Below are positions 8,713-16,317 of a stretch of 64,000 nt of DNA, one piece after another (position 1 is the first letter of the stretch; each line of letters opens with the position of its first letter). The stretch covers positions 172,466-236,465 of the forward strand of contig CADBKZ010000006.1 in assembly GCA_902795355.1 (NCBI GenBank), in the 5' to 3' direction. Both the position numbers and the translations under genes were made by a program. The notes under the pieces are model-generated. The model was not told where the DNA came from, did not search any database, and was given only the letters and a program-made list of their open reading frames with translations. Origin of the DNA: an uncultured Ruminococcus sp. GTDB lineage: Bacteria > Bacillota > Clostridia > Oscillospirales > CAG-272.

Positions 8713-10218
8713 ATGGCGAAAATTCTGATTGTTGGCGGCGGGGTCTCCGGCCTTTCCGCCGGTATTTACGCGCAGCTGAACGGCTTGGAAGCAACCGTTT
8801 GCGAAAGCCGCGGAACGGCGGGCGGAAACCTGACGGGTTGGCGGCGCGGAGACTATTTCATTGACAATTGCGTTCACTGGCTCACGGGGACGCACCCCGA
8901 AACCGAAACCTACCGGATGTGGCGCGACCTCGGCGCGCTCGGGGACGGTAAAACCGTTCAAACGGAGTCGCTCTACACCTGCGAGCAAAACGGGCGTCGG
9001 CTTTCGCTTTGGCGGGATCTTTCGCGGCTGGAAGCCGACCTGCTCGCCCGCTCCCCGCGCGACGAGCGCGAGATCCGCTCGCTTCTCTCGGCGGTGCGCG
9101 GCGTTATCCGGTTTCTCGGGATCCGAAAAACCGATTCCGGCGAGCCTGTGGGGCGGTTTGCCCTGCTCCGCGCCGTTCCCGCCCTGCTCCGATACCACCG
9201 CCTTTCCGTCGGAGACCTTGCCGACCGCTTTTACGACCCCTTGATCCGATCCTTTTTGAGCGGTTTTCTGGGGGATGATTTCGCGTCGCTCGCGCTGATC
9301 GCCGTTATGGCGACCTATTGCAGCGGCAACGGCGATCTCCCGCGCGGCGGTTCGCTTGCCATGAGCGAACGAATGGCGGGGCGGTTGACCGACCTCGGCG
9401 GCAAACTGCTCCTCGGCAAAACGGTTTCGGAAATTTCCTGCGAAAACGGGCGCGCCGTGGCGGCCCTCTGCGCTGACGGAGAGCGGTTGGAAGCCGACTA
9501 CGTGATTCTGACGGCCGACCCCGCCGTCCTGTTTCCGCGGCTTCTGCGTCGCCCCGTTCCGCGTTCCGTTGCCAAGTTCGGCGCCAAGGCCGGCGTGGGG
9601 CGTTTTTCGGCTTGGCATTGCGCGTTTGCCTGCGATCTTTCCGCGCTTCCGTTCCGCGGGGAATACGTTTTGCCGCTTTCCCCCGCCGATTGTGCGGAAA
9701 CCGGATCCGACCGGATGATCCTGCGGGAATTTTCCCATGAACCGTCCTTTGCCCCGCGCGGAAAAACGGTTCTGCAAACCATGGTGTTCTGCAACGAGCC
9801 GGCCGCCCGCGCTTTTATCGCGCTGCGCGAAACGCCCGACGTTTACCGCGAATACAAGCAACAGTTGGGAAGAACCGCGGAGCGGTTGATTGCCGAACGG
9901 TTTCCGACCTTGGCGGGGCGATTGACCTGCCTCGACGTTTGGACGCCGGCAACCTATCGCCGCTATACGTCGTCGGAAATCGGGTCTTTCATGGGGTACG
10001 CGCTCCCGCCGCGCATCATTCCGCGCCGACTCCCCAATCGGGTCCCGGGGCTGCGCAACGTCGTTTTGGCAACGCAATGGCTCCACGCGCCCGGGGGCCT
10101 TCCGTTTGCCGCCGAGAGCGGCATGCAGGCCGTTTTAACGGTTCTGCGCGCCGAGCAACGCCAAAAGCGCGTCCCCGCGGAAGAACAGCCCTACCGCCCC
10201 GAAACCGTTTCCCCATAG
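8713..10218 (+). CDS. Phytoene desaturase-like FAD-dependent oxidoreductase
   Basis: 501 aa, ATG behind CGAGGTGCGA. The N-terminal IVGGGVSGLSAGIYAQ (residues ~6-21) is the FAD-binding Rossmann motif, followed by the acidic end of strand 2 (VCESRG) and the GGNLTGWRRGDYFIDNCVHW region typical of the phytoene dehydrogenase / amine-oxidoreductase family (COG1233). A second FAD contact near the C-terminus, LATQWLHAPGGLPFAAESG, is also present. No carotenoid genes are adjacent, so it may act on another lipid or be a carotenoid-like isomerase/desaturase of unknown substrate. It diverges from the MATE gene. Confidence 0.8.
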   Translation: MAKILIVGGGVSGLSAGIYAQLNGLEATVCESRGTAGGNLTGWRRGDYFIDNCVHWLTGTHPETETYRMWRDLGALGDGKTVQTESLYTCEQNGRRLSLWRDLSRLEADLLARSPRDEREIRSLLSAVRGVIRFLGIRKTDSGEPVGRFALLRAVPALLRYHRLSVGDLADRFYDPLIRSFLSGFLGDDFASLALIAVMATYCSGNGDLPRGGSLAMSERMAGRLTDLGGKLLLGKTVSEISCENGRAVAALCADGERLEADYVILTADPAVLFPRLLRRPVPRSVAKFGAKAGVGRFSAWHCAFACDLSALPFRGEYVLPLSPADCAETGSDRMILREFSHEPSFAPRGKTVLQTMVFCNEPAARAFIALRETPDVYREYKQQLGRTAERLIAERFPTLAGRLTCLDVWTPATYRRYTSSEIGSFMGYALPPRIIPRRLPNRVPGLRNVVLATQWLHAPGGLPFAAESGMQAVLTVLRAEQRQKRVPAEEQPYRPETVSP

Positions 10219-10281
10219 CGAAAACGCAAGCGGCAGCAGTCCCCTCGCCGCTTGCGTTCCGGAACGCTTGCGCTATCATAA

Positions 10282-10320
10282 AAACAGCCCCCGACGGGAT
10301 TTATTTGCCCGTCGGGGACT
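10282..10320 (-). terminator. Terminator after the HxlR gene
   Basis: On the minus strand CCCCGACGGG / CCCGTCGGGG with a loop of about 9 nt, followed by GCTGTTTTT. A second GC-rich hairpin (about 10224-10257) without a T run lies just beyond and may end the convergent flavoprotein gene. Confidence 0.82.
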
Positions 10321-10325
10321 TCTGT

Positions 10326-10655
10326 TCAAGTCAAGCGGGCTTTGTATTCTTTGCCCCATGTTTGCATCGCGTCAAGAATCGGGCGCATGGATTCCCCCAA
10401 TTCCGAGAGTGCGTACTCCACGCGCGGCGGGACCTCGGGATATACAGTGCGGGTAATAATGCCGTCCGCTTCGAGCGACCGCAAGCTCTCTGTCAATACC
10501 TTTTGGCTGATACCGTCCAAGCTCTTGTGCAGTTCGTTGAACCGCCACGGGCGCGCGAGCAGATTCCGCAGGATCAACAGCTTCCATTTGTTTCCAATCA
10601 ACTGAACGGTGGTGGCAACGGGGCAATCGGGCAATTCCTCTTTTGTTTTCATCAT
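10326..10655 (-). CDS. HxlR-family transcriptional regulator
   Basis: 109 aa, typical length. The sequence CPVATTVQLIGNKWKLLILRNLL, then RFNELHKSLDGISQKVLTESLRSLEADGII and the wing TVYPEVPPRVEYALSELG, is diagnostic of HxlR/MarR-like winged helix proteins. A cysteine at residue 11 sits where redox- or electrophile-sensing members carry theirs. It diverges from the ACGX peptide operon and is the obvious candidate regulator of it. Confidence 0.93.
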   Translation of the reverse strand: MMKTKEELPDCPVATTVQLIGNKWKLLILRNLLARPWRFNELHKSLDGISQKVLTESLRSLEADGIITRTVYPEVPPRVEYALSELGESMRPILDAMQTWGKEYKARLT

Positions 10656-10692
10656 ACGTCTCCATAAGTTTCTTTTTGAATGTTACATTCCG

Positions 10693-10721
10693 ATTATACC
10701 ATAATACAGATGTTTTTTCAA
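10693..10721 (-). promoter_or_regulatory. Promoter of the HxlR gene
   Basis: On the minus strand TTGAAA (10721-10716), 17 bp spacer, TATAAT (10698-10693). It lies about 60 bp from the divergent ACGX promoter, so one bound regulator could control both. Confidence 0.8.
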
Positions 10722-10781
10722 GTGGGAAAGCGCGTTTTCTCAATTTTTTTCAAAAAACGGCAGTTACAAAAAAGTGCGTAC

Positions 10782-10810
10782 TTGCAAAGATGAAAAAAGT
10801 TTGGTATGAT
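10782..10810 (+). promoter_or_regulatory. Promoter of the ACGX peptide operon
   Basis: TTGCAA (10782-10787), 17 bp spacer, TATGAT (10805-10810), about 55 bp before the precursor start. Confidence 0.72.
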
Positions 10811-10864
10811 AAAAGCACAGAGCGCGGAAGCGACCTGAATTTCAGAAAAAGGAGAATGGTTCCC

Positions 10865-11092
10865 ATGGCACTTTCCGATCTTTACGCTTGGAGCGCGAAA
10901 GAAACCGCCGCCGCTTGCGGCGCTGCCTGCGGCGCGGCTGACAAGCCTGCTGAAAAGCCCGCTGCCTGCGGCGCGGCCGACAAGCCCGCTGAAAAGCCCG
11001 CCGCCTGCGGCGCGGCCGACAAGCCCGCTGAAAAGCCCGCCGAGAAACCTGCCGCTTGCGGTTCTGCCTGCGGCGCAGGGGATAAGCAATAA
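10865..11092 (+). CDS. ACGX-repeat RiPP precursor peptide
   Basis: 75 aa; ATG 10865 is chosen because AAAAAGGAG ends about 10 nt before it, while in-frame ATG 10856 abuts the ribosome site. A short leader (MALSDLYAWSAKETAA) precedes a core made only of A, C, G, D, K, P, E and S, with six Ala-Cys-Gly-Ala/Ser motifs and spacer units of the form ADKPAEKPA. All six cysteines lie in ACG motifs. This matches the bioinformatically defined ACGX-repeat peptides that pair with a dedicated radical SAM/SPASM enzyme, encoded 84 bp downstream. The product is probably cysteine-crosslinked (thioether-type), but the modification and role are not known to me. Confidence 0.85.
   Translation: MALSDLYAWSAKETAAACGAACGAADKPAEKPAACGAADKPAEKPAACGAADKPAEKPAEKPAACGSACGAGDKQ
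10937..11065 (+). repeat. 39-bp tandem repeats inside the RiPP core
   Basis: Two near-identical 39 bp units (10937-10975 and 10976-11014) encode ADKPAEKPAACGA; a third, lengthened unit follows with an additional AEKP insertion. Differences are almost all synonymous third-base changes, suggesting repeat expansion with selection on the peptide. Confidence 0.85.
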
Positions 11093-11105
11093 CATCCCCG
11101 AAACG

Positions 11106-11144
11106 CACATCCGAAGAGAGCCTGTGCGGTTCCCTTCGGATGTG
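11106..11144 (+). promoter_or_regulatory. Intercistronic hairpin between precursor and radical SAM gene
   Basis: An 11 bp perfect inverted repeat CACATCCGAAG / CTTCGGATGTG with a 17 nt loop, not followed by a T run. Such structures between RiPP precursor and enzyme genes often stabilise the precursor message or cut read-through so that peptide exceeds enzyme. Role inferred. Confidence 0.6.
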
Positions 11145-11176
11145 TCCGTTGAAAAAACAGTAATGTTGAGGTTTTT

Positions 11177-12274
11177 ATGAATCCGTATTTTTCTTTTCAA
11201 TGGCACATCACCGACGAATGCGATCAACGGTGCAAGCATTGTTATATTTTTTCAGGCGATCAATGTAAGGTCCCGGATTCCATGGCATGGAAACAATTGC
11301 AGGACACCTTTTATAATTGCCTTGATTTTTGCGAGGTGTACCGCCGTTCTCCCTATTTTTATCTCACCGGCGGCGATCCCATCCTGCATCCCGATTTCTG
11401 GCGGTTGCTCGGCCTTTTGAGGGAATATCAGATCCCGTTTACGGTTATGGGCAATCCATTCCATCTCAACGATCAGGTCTGCCTTGAATTGAAAGCCTAC
11501 GGATGCCAGAAATACCAGCTTTCCCTCGACGGCCTGCGCGAAACGCACGATTGGTTCCGCAAGCGGGGGTCTTTTGATTGCACGTTGGAGAAAATCGGGT
11601 GCATCAACCGCGCGGGGATCCGCTCGGTCGTTATGTCAACGGTTTCCAAAACCAACCTTGCGGAAGTACCCGGGATCATCGACGCCGCGGTAGGCGCGGG
11701 CGCAAATGTTTTCGCGTTTTCGCGGTACGTCCCGTCCGGCGGCGATCTCGACGCGTCCATCACGCCGTCCGAATATCGGGAATTGCTCGCCGTGTGCGAC
11801 CGGAAATTCAAGGAATACGAGACCGAAGGCTGCGAAACCTATTTTAACAAAAAGGATCATCTTTGGACGCTTTATGAATACGAAACGGGAGAATTTCAAA
11901 TTCCCGCTTATGCCTGCGACGGCAAAATTTACGGCGGCTGCAACTGCGGTAACTGCCACCTGACCATTCTCCCAACGGGCGACGTTTACGCCTGCCGCCG
12001 CGTTGCGGGGAGCAAAATCGGCAACGCGTTGGAAGATCGGTTGGCCGACGTTTGGATTACAACGGCGGAGGAATACCGCCGATTCGACCGGTTTGGCAAA
12101 TGCTCTCGCTGCAAACTGTTGCAGTTTTGCCGCGGTTGCCCCGCCGTTGCCAACGGAACAAGCGGCGATTTTTACGGCGAGGATCCGCAATGCTGGGCAA
12201 GCGAAAAAAACGGCTTATTAAAGCCGGAATCAAAGGAGACCGAGGATGAAAACCATGAAAGCCGTTCTGCTTGA
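11177..12274 (+). CDS. Radical SAM/SPASM peptide maturase, ACGX system
   Basis: 365 aa, ATG behind TTGAGG. Cys15, Cys19 and Cys22 (TDECDQRCKHCY) form the CX3CX2C cluster that binds SAM; GGDP near residue 65 follows as the usual SAM-contact motif. The C-terminal third is a SPASM domain rich in cysteine: CDGKIYGGCNCGNCH, a VYACRR segment and CSRCKLLQFCRGCP with a late PQCWA. These would hold auxiliary Fe-S clusters used for thioether chemistry. The gene follows the ACGX precursor and overlaps the next gene by 29 bp, indicating coupled translation. It most likely crosslinks the ACG cysteines. Confidence 0.9.
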   Translation: MNPYFSFQWHITDECDQRCKHCYIFSGDQCKVPDSMAWKQLQDTFYNCLDFCEVYRRSPYFYLTGGDPILHPDFWRLLGLLREYQIPFTVMGNPFHLNDQVCLELKAYGCQKYQLSLDGLRETHDWFRKRGSFDCTLEKIGCINRAGIRSVVMSTVSKTNLAEVPGIIDAAVGAGANVFAFSRYVPSGGDLDASITPSEYRELLAVCDRKFKEYETEGCETYFNKKDHLWTLYEYETGEFQIPAYACDGKIYGGCNCGNCHLTILPTGDVYACRRVAGSKIGNALEDRLADVWITTAEEYRRFDRFGKCSRCKLLQFCRGCPAVANGTSGDFYGEDPQCWASEKNGLLKPESKETEDENHESRSA

Positions 12275-13202
12275 ACACGTGACCGAGGCAAAAGACATCC
12301 GCCTCGTTGAGCTTCCCGTTCCCGCGGTGCGCGCGGGGTGGGTATTGGTACGGGTCAGGGCGTTCGGAATGAACCATTCCGAGCAGATCCTGCGCCGCTC
12401 GGAGATCGAGGCGGACTACATCCGAAAACCCATCATTCTCGGCATTGAATGCGTGGGGGAAATTGCCGATCCGTCCGATAGCGGTCTTTCGGTCGGGCAG
12501 AAAGTCGTCGCACTGATGGGCGGCATGGGGCGCAGCTTCCACGGCAGCTATGCCGAATACGCGCTGCTTCCCGCGCACCATGTATTTCCGATTCAAAGCG
12601 ACCTGCCTTGGATCGCTCTCGGCGCGGTTCCCGAAACCTATTTTACGGCGTGGGGTTCCCTGTTTGAGTGCCTGCGGTTACAACCGGACGATACGCTCCT
12701 GATCCGCGGGGCGACCTGCGCCTTGGGGTATGCTTCCCTGCAAATTGCCAAAGCGGTCGGATGCCGCGTAATTTCCACCACCCATAGAGCGGAAAAACTC
12801 CCTTTCCTTGCCAATGCGGACGAGGCGATTCTGGACGACGGCCGGCTGACGGGACGGTTGCATGGCGTAACCAAAGCGCTGGACCTCGTCGGCCCCCGAA
12901 ACCTGCGCGATACGCTCACCGCCGTGGAAAGCGGCGGCATTGTCTGCAACACGGGCATTCTCGGCGGCGTGTATGCGCTCAACGGGTTCGACCCGATCAA
13001 GGAGATTCCCAACGGGGTCTACTTAACAGGGTTCTTTTCCAACAATCCAACGCAATCGGTTATGGATGAAATTTTCGCGTTTCTGAACTCGAAGCGGCTG
13101 GTCCCTGTTTGCGGAAAAACGTTTGATTTCTCGGAAATTCGCAAAGCGGTCGCCGCACAGGACGCGGGAACCGTAAACGGAAAAATCGTGGTCAGAATGT
13201 GA
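12246..13202 (+). CDS. MDR-superfamily NAD(P)H-dependent oxidoreductase (quinone oxidoreductase-like)
   Basis: 318 aa, ATG 12246 behind AAAGGAGACCGAGG and inside the end of the radical SAM gene. It has a GroES-like N-domain (GWVLVRVRAFGMNHSEQILR, PIILGIECVGEI) and a Rossmann domain with IRGATCALGYASLQIAKAVG. It lacks the cysteine/histidine set of catalytic-zinc alcohol dehydrogenases, as in quinone oxidoreductases/enoyl reductases. Its operon position after the RiPP maturase suggests either a tailoring reduction of the peptide or reductant supply, but a separate detoxification role is equally possible. Confidence 0.82.
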   Translation: MKTMKAVLLEHVTEAKDIRLVELPVPAVRAGWVLVRVRAFGMNHSEQILRRSEIEADYIRKPIILGIECVGEIADPSDSGLSVGQKVVALMGGMGRSFHGSYAEYALLPAHHVFPIQSDLPWIALGAVPETYFTAWGSLFECLRLQPDDTLLIRGATCALGYASLQIAKAVGCRVISTTHRAEKLPFLANADEAILDDGRLTGRLHGVTKALDLVGPRNLRDTLTAVESGGIVCNTGILGGVYALNGFDPIKEIPNGVYLTGFFSNNPTQSVMDEIFAFLNSKRLVPVCGKTFDFSEIRKAVAAQDAGTVNGKIVVRM

Positions 13203-13212
13203 GGAAAAAGCG

Positions 13213-13833
13213 ATGAACGCGCAAACCTGTATTGAAAAACTCGGCTATGTGGGGGTTCTCAATTTTGCGACTGTGGACGCGGACGGCGCGCCGCAAGTGC
13301 GCAACATCAGCGCCATCCATTATGAAGGAACCGACCTCTATTTTCTGACCGCGCGCGGCAAACCTTTCGCGCGCCAGCTGTTGCGCGACGGGCGGGTCCA
13401 GATTTCGGGGTATACCCGTTTCAAAGAAACCATTCGTCTTTCCGGACGCGCGCTTCCCGTTCCCGAAGCCGAACAAATCCGTTGGCGCAATGTGATTTAC
13501 GCCGAACAACCTTACCTTGAAAACGTTTACCCGGGAGAAACCAAAAATATTGACACCATATTTGTAATTAAGGACTATACCATTGAGTATTTTTGCCTCT
13601 CCACCCGACCGATCACCCGCGAATATTTTGCCGTTGGAAACGCGGAGATTCGTCCGAAAGGATATGAAATTGACGAATTGCTTTGCGTTGCCTGCGGGAC
13701 CTGCGCGGGCGTTTGCCCGCAATCGGCCGTTGCGGCGGGAGAAACCTACCGCATTCTCCCGAACCATTGCCTGCATTGCGGGAACTGCTTTGAGCATTGC
13801 CCAACGGGGGCGGTTCAACCGTTGGGAGAATAA
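13213..13833 (+). CDS. PNPOx-like flavin protein fused to a 2[4Fe-4S] ferredoxin domain
   Basis: 206 aa, ATG 10 bp after the MDR gene behind GAGGAAAAAG. Residues ~1-145 form a pyridoxamine 5'-phosphate oxidase-like split barrel that binds FMN in relatives (NFATVDADGAPQVRNISAIHY, DLYFLTARGKPFARQLL). Residues ~155-200 carry two CxxCxxCxxxCP clusters (CVACGTCAGVCP and CLHCGNCFEHCP). Such fusions transfer electrons between ferredoxin-type clusters and flavin. A paralogue follows at 13940 under its own promoter. The electron partner is unknown; the upstream radical SAM enzyme, which needs low-potential electrons, is a candidate. Confidence 0.87.
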   Translation: MNAQTCIEKLGYVGVLNFATVDADGAPQVRNISAIHYEGTDLYFLTARGKPFARQLLRDGRVQISGYTRFKETIRLSGRALPVPEAEQIRWRNVIYAEQPYLENVYPGETKNIDTIFVIKDYTIEYFCLSTRPITREYFAVGNAEIRPKGYEIDELLCVACGTCAGVCPQSAVAAGETYRILPNHCLHCGNCFEHCPTGAVQPLGE

Positions 13834-13848
13834 GAATGGCCGATTTCT

Positions 13849-13882
13849 CCGAAGCTGTCGGCTCCGACGGCCTCGGTTTTTC
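13849..13882 (+). terminator. Terminator of the ACGX operon
   Basis: Imperfect hairpin with CCGA/TCGG, GC/GC and GTCGG/CCGAC paired segments around a CT loop, followed by TTTTT. Confidence 0.75.
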
Positions 13883-13893
13883 CGAAAAAAGAC

Positions 13894-13922
13894 TTGACAT
13901 TCCGCGCGTTTTCCTGTATCAT
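13894..13922 (+). promoter_or_regulatory. Promoter of the second PNPOx-ferredoxin / macrodomain / SirTM operon
   Basis: TTGACA (13894-13899), 17 bp spacer, TATCAT (13917-13922), directly before a GGGGGTGAG ribosome site. Confidence 0.8.
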
Positions 13923-13939
13923 AAATAGGGGGTGAGAAC

Positions 13940-14560
13940 ATGACCGCAACCGAATATCTTTCCTATCTTGTGCGCGAAATCCACACCGTTGTGGCAGCCA
14001 CGACCGATGAAAACGGCCTTCCCGCGACCGCCGCGATTGATATGATGGCCGCCGACGAAAACGGGCTGTATTTTCTGACGGCGAAAGGCAAACGTTTTTA
14101 CGAACGGCTGACCCGAACGGGGTACCTCGCGCTTACGGGCATAAAAGGCGACGACACCATGCACCGCGTCGCCGTCTCGATGCGCGGTCGGGTACGGGAA
14201 GCGGGCGTCGGCCTATTGCCGCGTTTCATGGCCGATTATCCGTACATGTTTGAGATTTACCCCTCCGAAGCGTCCCGCCGCGCCCTGACCGTTTTCTGCC
14301 TGTACGCGGGTGCGGGAGAATGGTTTGACCTCTCCAAAAAGCCCATCGAACGGGTCTCGTTTTCCTTTGGCGGCGAGGCGGACCGGAGCGCGGAATACCG
14401 AATTACCGACCGCTGTATCGGTTGCGGATCCTGCGCTTCCGTTTGCCCGCAGGCATGTATCGATTTGAGCCGCACGCCCGCCGCGATCCGTCCGCAAAAC
14501 TGCCTGCATTGCGGAAACTGTTTCGATATTTGCCCTGTTGGGGCTGTGGAAAGAGGGTGA
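13940..14560 (+). CDS. PNPOx-like flavin protein with 2[4Fe-4S] ferredoxin domain (paralogue)
   Basis: 206 aa, the same length and layout as the gene at 13213: split-barrel flavin domain (IHTVVAATTDENGLPATAAID, GLYFLTAKGKRFYERL) then CIGCGSCASVCP and CLHCGNCFDICP clusters. ATG lies behind GGGGGTGAGAAC. It is followed by a macrodomain gene 5 bp later and a SirTM gene, so here the redox protein is linked to an ADP-ribosylation module. The two paralogues likely arose by local duplication but have diverged well beyond nucleotide identity. Confidence 0.87.
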   Translation: MTATEYLSYLVREIHTVVAATTDENGLPATAAIDMMAADENGLYFLTAKGKRFYERLTRTGYLALTGIKGDDTMHRVAVSMRGRVREAGVGLLPRFMADYPYMFEIYPSEASRRALTVFCLYAGAGEWFDLSKKPIERVSFSFGGEADRSAEYRITDRCIGCGSCASVCPQACIDLSRTPAAIRPQNCLHCGNCFDICPVGAVERG

Positions 14561-14565
14561 CGTCC

Positions 14566-15348
14566 ATGAACCAATCCGAACGTCGGCAATTCCTGATCCG
14601 TGCGTTGCTCCGCGAGCAGCCGCAACTCGGAATTGCGGAAATTCCGCGGGGTGAAACGGCGCAAAAGAATCTGCTGCGCTCCCTGTTCAACATTCGCCCC
14701 CCGCGGGAAGCGGATCCGGCCTTTCTTGATGTGCAAAACGCTTACCTGTGCGAGGAAATCCGCCGAAAAGGGATTACCGACCTCGCCGATCTGACGCCGA
14801 TCGCCCGCCCAAACCTTTACCTTTGGCAGGGCGATATTACCACCCTGCGCTGCGACGCAACCGTGAACGCCGCGAACAACCAACTGCTCGGTTGCTTCTG
14901 CCCCTGCCACGGGTGCATCGACAACGCGATTCACACCTTTTCCGGCATACAATTGCGTACCGTGTGTGCGAAAATCATGCAAAAGCAGGGGCGCGAGGAA
15001 CCAACGGGAACGGCAAAAATCACGCCCGCGTTCAACCTGCCCTGCCGGTATATCATCCATACGGTCGGCCCCATTGTAATGGGAAGGCTGACCGAAGAGC
15101 ACGAACGCCAGCTCGCTTCCTGCTACCGCTCCTGCCTCGCTCTGGCGGCGGAAAACGGCGCGGAAAGCATTGCGTTCTGCTGTATTTCCACAGGCGAATT
15201 TCATTTTCCGAACCGGCGCGCCGCCGAAATTGCGGTTGCAACCGTTCGGCAATATCTGCAAGAAAGCAACAACCGATTGAAGGTGATTTTCAATGTTTTC
15301 AAAGAAACCGACAGACAAATCTACCAAGAACTCCTCGCGGGAAATTGA
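14566..15348 (+). CDS. Zinc-type macrodomain protein (protein-ADP-ribose hydrolase)
   Basis: 260 aa from ATG 14566, placed 5 bp after the previous stop behind AGAGGGTGA. After a helical N-terminal extension of about 80 residues comes the macrodomain: WQGDITTLRCDATVNAANN, then CFCPCHGCIDNAIHTFSG with clustered Cys/His as in zinc-containing macrodomains, KITPAFNLPCRYIIHTVGP and AFCCISTGEFHFP. Enzymes of this type remove ADP-ribose from proteins and are encoded with SirTM sirtuins in several Firmicutes. The gene overlaps the SirTM gene by 56 bp, which supports tight coupling. Confidence 0.88.
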   Translation: MNQSERRQFLIRALLREQPQLGIAEIPRGETAQKNLLRSLFNIRPPREADPAFLDVQNAYLCEEIRRKGITDLADLTPIARPNLYLWQGDITTLRCDATVNAANNQLLGCFCPCHGCIDNAIHTFSGIQLRTVCAKIMQKQGREEPTGTAKITPAFNLPCRYIIHTVGPIVMGRLTEEHERQLASCYRSCLALAAENGAESIAFCCISTGEFHFPNRRAAEIAVATVRQYLQESNNRLKVIFNVFKETDRQIYQELLAGN

Positions 15349-16168
15349 GCGGCTGAAACAGGCCATAGCGGACGCCGACGCCATTGTGATCGGCGCGGGC
15401 GCGGGACTTTCCACCTCGGCGGGGTTCACATACAGCGGGGCGCGGTTTGAACAACACTTTTCCGACTTTGAGGAAAAATACGGTTTTCACGACATGTACT
15501 CCGGCGGGTTTTACCCCTACCGCACGCCCGAGGAATCGTGGGCGTTCTGGAGCCGCTATGTAATGGTCAACCGCTATGCCGACCCGCCCAAGCCCGTTTA
15601 CCGCAACCTGCTGGCTCTTGTGGACGGCAAGGACTACTTTGTTCTGACCACCAATGTGGACCACTGTTTTCAGAAAGCGGGCTTCGATAAAAAACGCCTG
15701 TTTTACACGCAGGGGGATTACGGCCTGTTCCAATGCTCCGAGCCCTGCCGGCAGGAGACCTACGACAACGAGGACATTATTCGCATGATGTACGCGGAGC
15801 AAAAGGACATGAAGATCCCGTCCTATCTGGTCCCATCCTGCCCGCATTGCGGAAAGCCGCTGACCATGAACCTGCGCTCGGACGACCGCTTTGTTCAGGA
15901 CGAGGGATGGCACCTCGCCGCGGAACGCTACTCCGCGTTTCTGCGCGCAAGAGAAGGGCAGAAAATTCTGTTTCTCGAGCTTGGGGTGGGGTACAACACG
16001 CCCGTGATCATCAAGTATCCGTTCTGGAACATGACCGCGAAGAACCCGAAGGCCACGTATGCCTGCGTTAATTTTGACCACGCAATTTGCCCCGACGAGA
16101 TCCGCCGCCGTTCCATTTGCCTGAACGGCGACATTGGCGAGGCGTTGGTGCAACTGCAAAACGCTTGA
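15293..16168 (+). CDS. SirTM (class M sirtuin), putative protein ADP-ribosyltransferase
   Basis: 291 aa; ATG 15293 lies within the macrodomain gene. GAGAGLSTSAG (residues 34-44) is the sirtuin NAD motif, and TTNVDHCF (from residue 119) the T-x-N-x-D motif. In YTQGDYG the residue at the usual catalytic histidine position appears to be Gln140, as in SirTMs, which transfer ADP-ribose rather than deacylate. A zinc-binding cysteine pair (SCPHCGKPL) is present. In staphylococci and streptococci SirTM and macrodomain act on a lipoylated GcvH-like protein; no GcvH-L or lipoate ligase is seen here, so the target is open. Confidence 0.88.
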   Translation: MFSKKPTDKSTKNSSREIERLKQAIADADAIVIGAGAGLSTSAGFTYSGARFEQHFSDFEEKYGFHDMYSGGFYPYRTPEESWAFWSRYVMVNRYADPPKPVYRNLLALVDGKDYFVLTTNVDHCFQKAGFDKKRLFYTQGDYGLFQCSEPCRQETYDNEDIIRMMYAEQKDMKIPSYLVPSCPHCGKPLTMNLRSDDRFVQDEGWHLAAERYSAFLRAREGQKILFLELGVGYNTPVIIKYPFWNMTAKNPKATYACVNFDHAICPDEIRRRSICLNGDIGEALVQLQNA

Positions 16169-16197
16169 CCTGCGAACCGATCCGATCCGCCGCAAAA

Positions 16198-16246
16198 GCC
16201 GAAGGGCTTCCCGCAAACGGTTGCGGGAAGCCCTTCGGCTTTTTTT
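16198..16246 (+). terminator. Strong terminator after SirTM
   Basis: A perfect 19 bp stem (16198-16216 with 16221-16239), ACGG loop, and seven T residues. Confidence 0.95.
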
Positions 16247-16317
16247 GCTCCAACCCCGATTTGCGCGGGAAGGGCGGGTTTGTCGGTTTCTTTTTTTGAT
16301 TGAAAACAGTTCTTATT

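Noticed and set aside
10643..10864. Upstream extension of the ACGX precursor frame
   Set aside because: It overlaps the HxlR promoter and the ACGX promoter itself and so cannot be translated from that message.
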